Origin: JBDNDK01 sp046719185
Lineage (GTDB): Bacteria; Armatimonadota; UBA5829
DNA: 5,832 bases
Assembly: GCA_046719185.1 (NCBI GenBank)
Contig: JBDNDK010000154.1
Span: forward strand, 1 to 5,832
Direction of reading: 5' to 3'
Both the position numbers and the translations under genes were made by a program. The notes under the pieces were generated by a model. It saw only the letters and a list, made by a program, of their open reading frames with translations, made no database searches and was not told the DNA's origin. Positions 5,284 to 5,832 of this stretch are shown in pieces (position 1 is the stretch's first letter; every line of letters starts with the position of its first letter).

Positions 5284-5832
5284 TTTATGTTAAGCAGCTC
5301 TTTTATCTGAATTATCATTTCAGATGTGCCTTTTGTAGCAAGGTCAAGCAGATTATTAAGTCTATTTCTGGTAAATGGAGAACCCTCAGCAGTGCCCTGC
5401 ACTTCTATCATTCTGCCAGAAGAAGTCATAACAACATTCATATCCACAGATGCATTAGAATCTTCTTTATAGTTCAAATCAAGAAGCTCTTCATTCATCA
5501 CAATTCCCACACTAATTGCAGCTATCACATCACTATATGCAGGTTTTCTGATGATACCCTCATGTTTTAGATATGTGCATGCATCAGCATAAGCAATGAA
5601 AGCACCTGTTATAGAAGCTGTTCTGGTTCCACCATCTGCCTGAATCACATCACAATCAAGCTGTATGGTTCTCTCACCAAAACAATTAAGGTCAGCAACT
5701 GATCTAATTGATCTGCCAATTAGTCTTTGTATTTCCTGACTTCTTCCTCCAACAGAGCCTTTTGTAGCATCTCTCTGGGTTCTTGTCTCACAGCTTCTTG
5801 GCAACATACCATACTCAGCAGTCACCCAGCCT
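5280..5832 (-). CDS. rph: Ribonuclease PH (N-terminus off window)
   Basis: RNase PH is a phosphate-dependent 3'-to-5' exoribonuclease that trims tRNA 3' ends and works as a hexameric ring. The frame is open through the right edge. The 183 visible residues begin GWVTAEYGMLPRS, a family motif that normally lies about 60 residues in, so the gene starts upstream; the in-frame GTG at 5825 is an internal Val codon. Landmarks counted from the first visible residue are GGRSQEIQRLIGRS at 28-41, LDCDVIQADGGTRTAS at 58-73 (phosphate-binding GGTRT), YKEDSNASVDMNVVMT at 121-136 with the acidic catalytic and metal residues Asp124 and Asp130, and EVQGTAEGSPF near 144. The C-terminus ends LLNIK, with TGA overlapping the rdgB start. 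The rph-rdgB order is widespread in bacteria. The identity is secure. Confidence 0.95.
   Translation of the reverse strand, partial: GWVTAEYGMLPRSCETRTQRDATKGSVGGRSQEIQRLIGRSIRSVADLNCFGERTIQLDCDVIQADGGTRTASITGAFIAYADACTYLKHEGIIRKPAYSDVIAAISVGIVMNEELLDLNYKEDSNASVDMNVVMTSSGRMIEVQGTAEGSPFTRNRLNNLLDLATKGTSEMIIQIKELLNIK

Noticed and set aside
4844..5293. 149-codon plus-strand open frame
   Set aside because: It is the antisense shadow of rdgB, whose motifs are unmistakable. It has no ribosome site and a Ser-rich, shadow-type composition.
5823..5825. GTG as the start of RNase PH
   Set aside because: The residues before and after it (GWVTAEYG) form a conserved internal motif of the family, so the gene is truncated by the window edge.

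Overview
The window is AT-rich bacterial DNA holding five protein genes, two of them cut by the window edges. Good Shine-Dalgarno sites, a textbook sigma-70-type promoter and the rph-rdgB gene pair fit many bacterial phyla. The multi-GAF PP2C phosphatase, the RsbW-type kinase and the large secreted protein of unknown family suggest a free-living, low-GC, Armatimonadota- or Bacillota-like organism. That placement is a weak inference, because nothing in the window is phylogenetically decisive. No RNA gene, mobile element, CRISPR array or origin was seen.

Layout. (1) Positions 1-1427, minus strand: the N-terminal 475 residues of a secreted protein with a clear signal peptide and about seven propeller-like repeats; its C-terminus lies off the left edge. 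(2) Positions 1428-1874: a divergent intergenic region with a candidate promoter for each flanking gene and several inverted repeats, two of which bracket the minus-strand promoter. (3) Positions 1875-4148, plus strand: a 757-residue GAF-GAF-GAF-PP2C (SpoIIE/RsbU-type) serine phosphatase. (4) Positions 4281-4694, plus strand: a 137-residue RsbW/SpoIIAB-type GHKL kinase (anti-sigma factor type) with a likely TTG start. (5) Positions 5283-4702 and 5832-5280, minus strand: rdgB (dITP/XTP pyrophosphatase) preceded by the C-terminal three quarters of rph (RNase PH), overlapping by ATGA and converging on the kinase gene.

How they fit together. The phosphatase and kinase look like the two opposing enzymes of a partner-switching regulatory module. 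In known systems the kinase phosphorylates a STAS-domain antagonist and sequesters a sigma factor, while the PP2C phosphatase, driven by its sensor domains, reverses the phosphorylation. Neither the STAS protein nor the sigma factor is in the window, so the targets are unknown. The kinase also lacks the usual D-x-G-x-G adenine-binding box. rph-rdgB is a housekeeping pair (RNA 3'-end trimming and nucleotide-pool cleansing) with no evident link to the switch. The most distinctive parts of the window are the unfamiliar secreted protein with its dyad-rich promoter region and the variant partner-switch pair.
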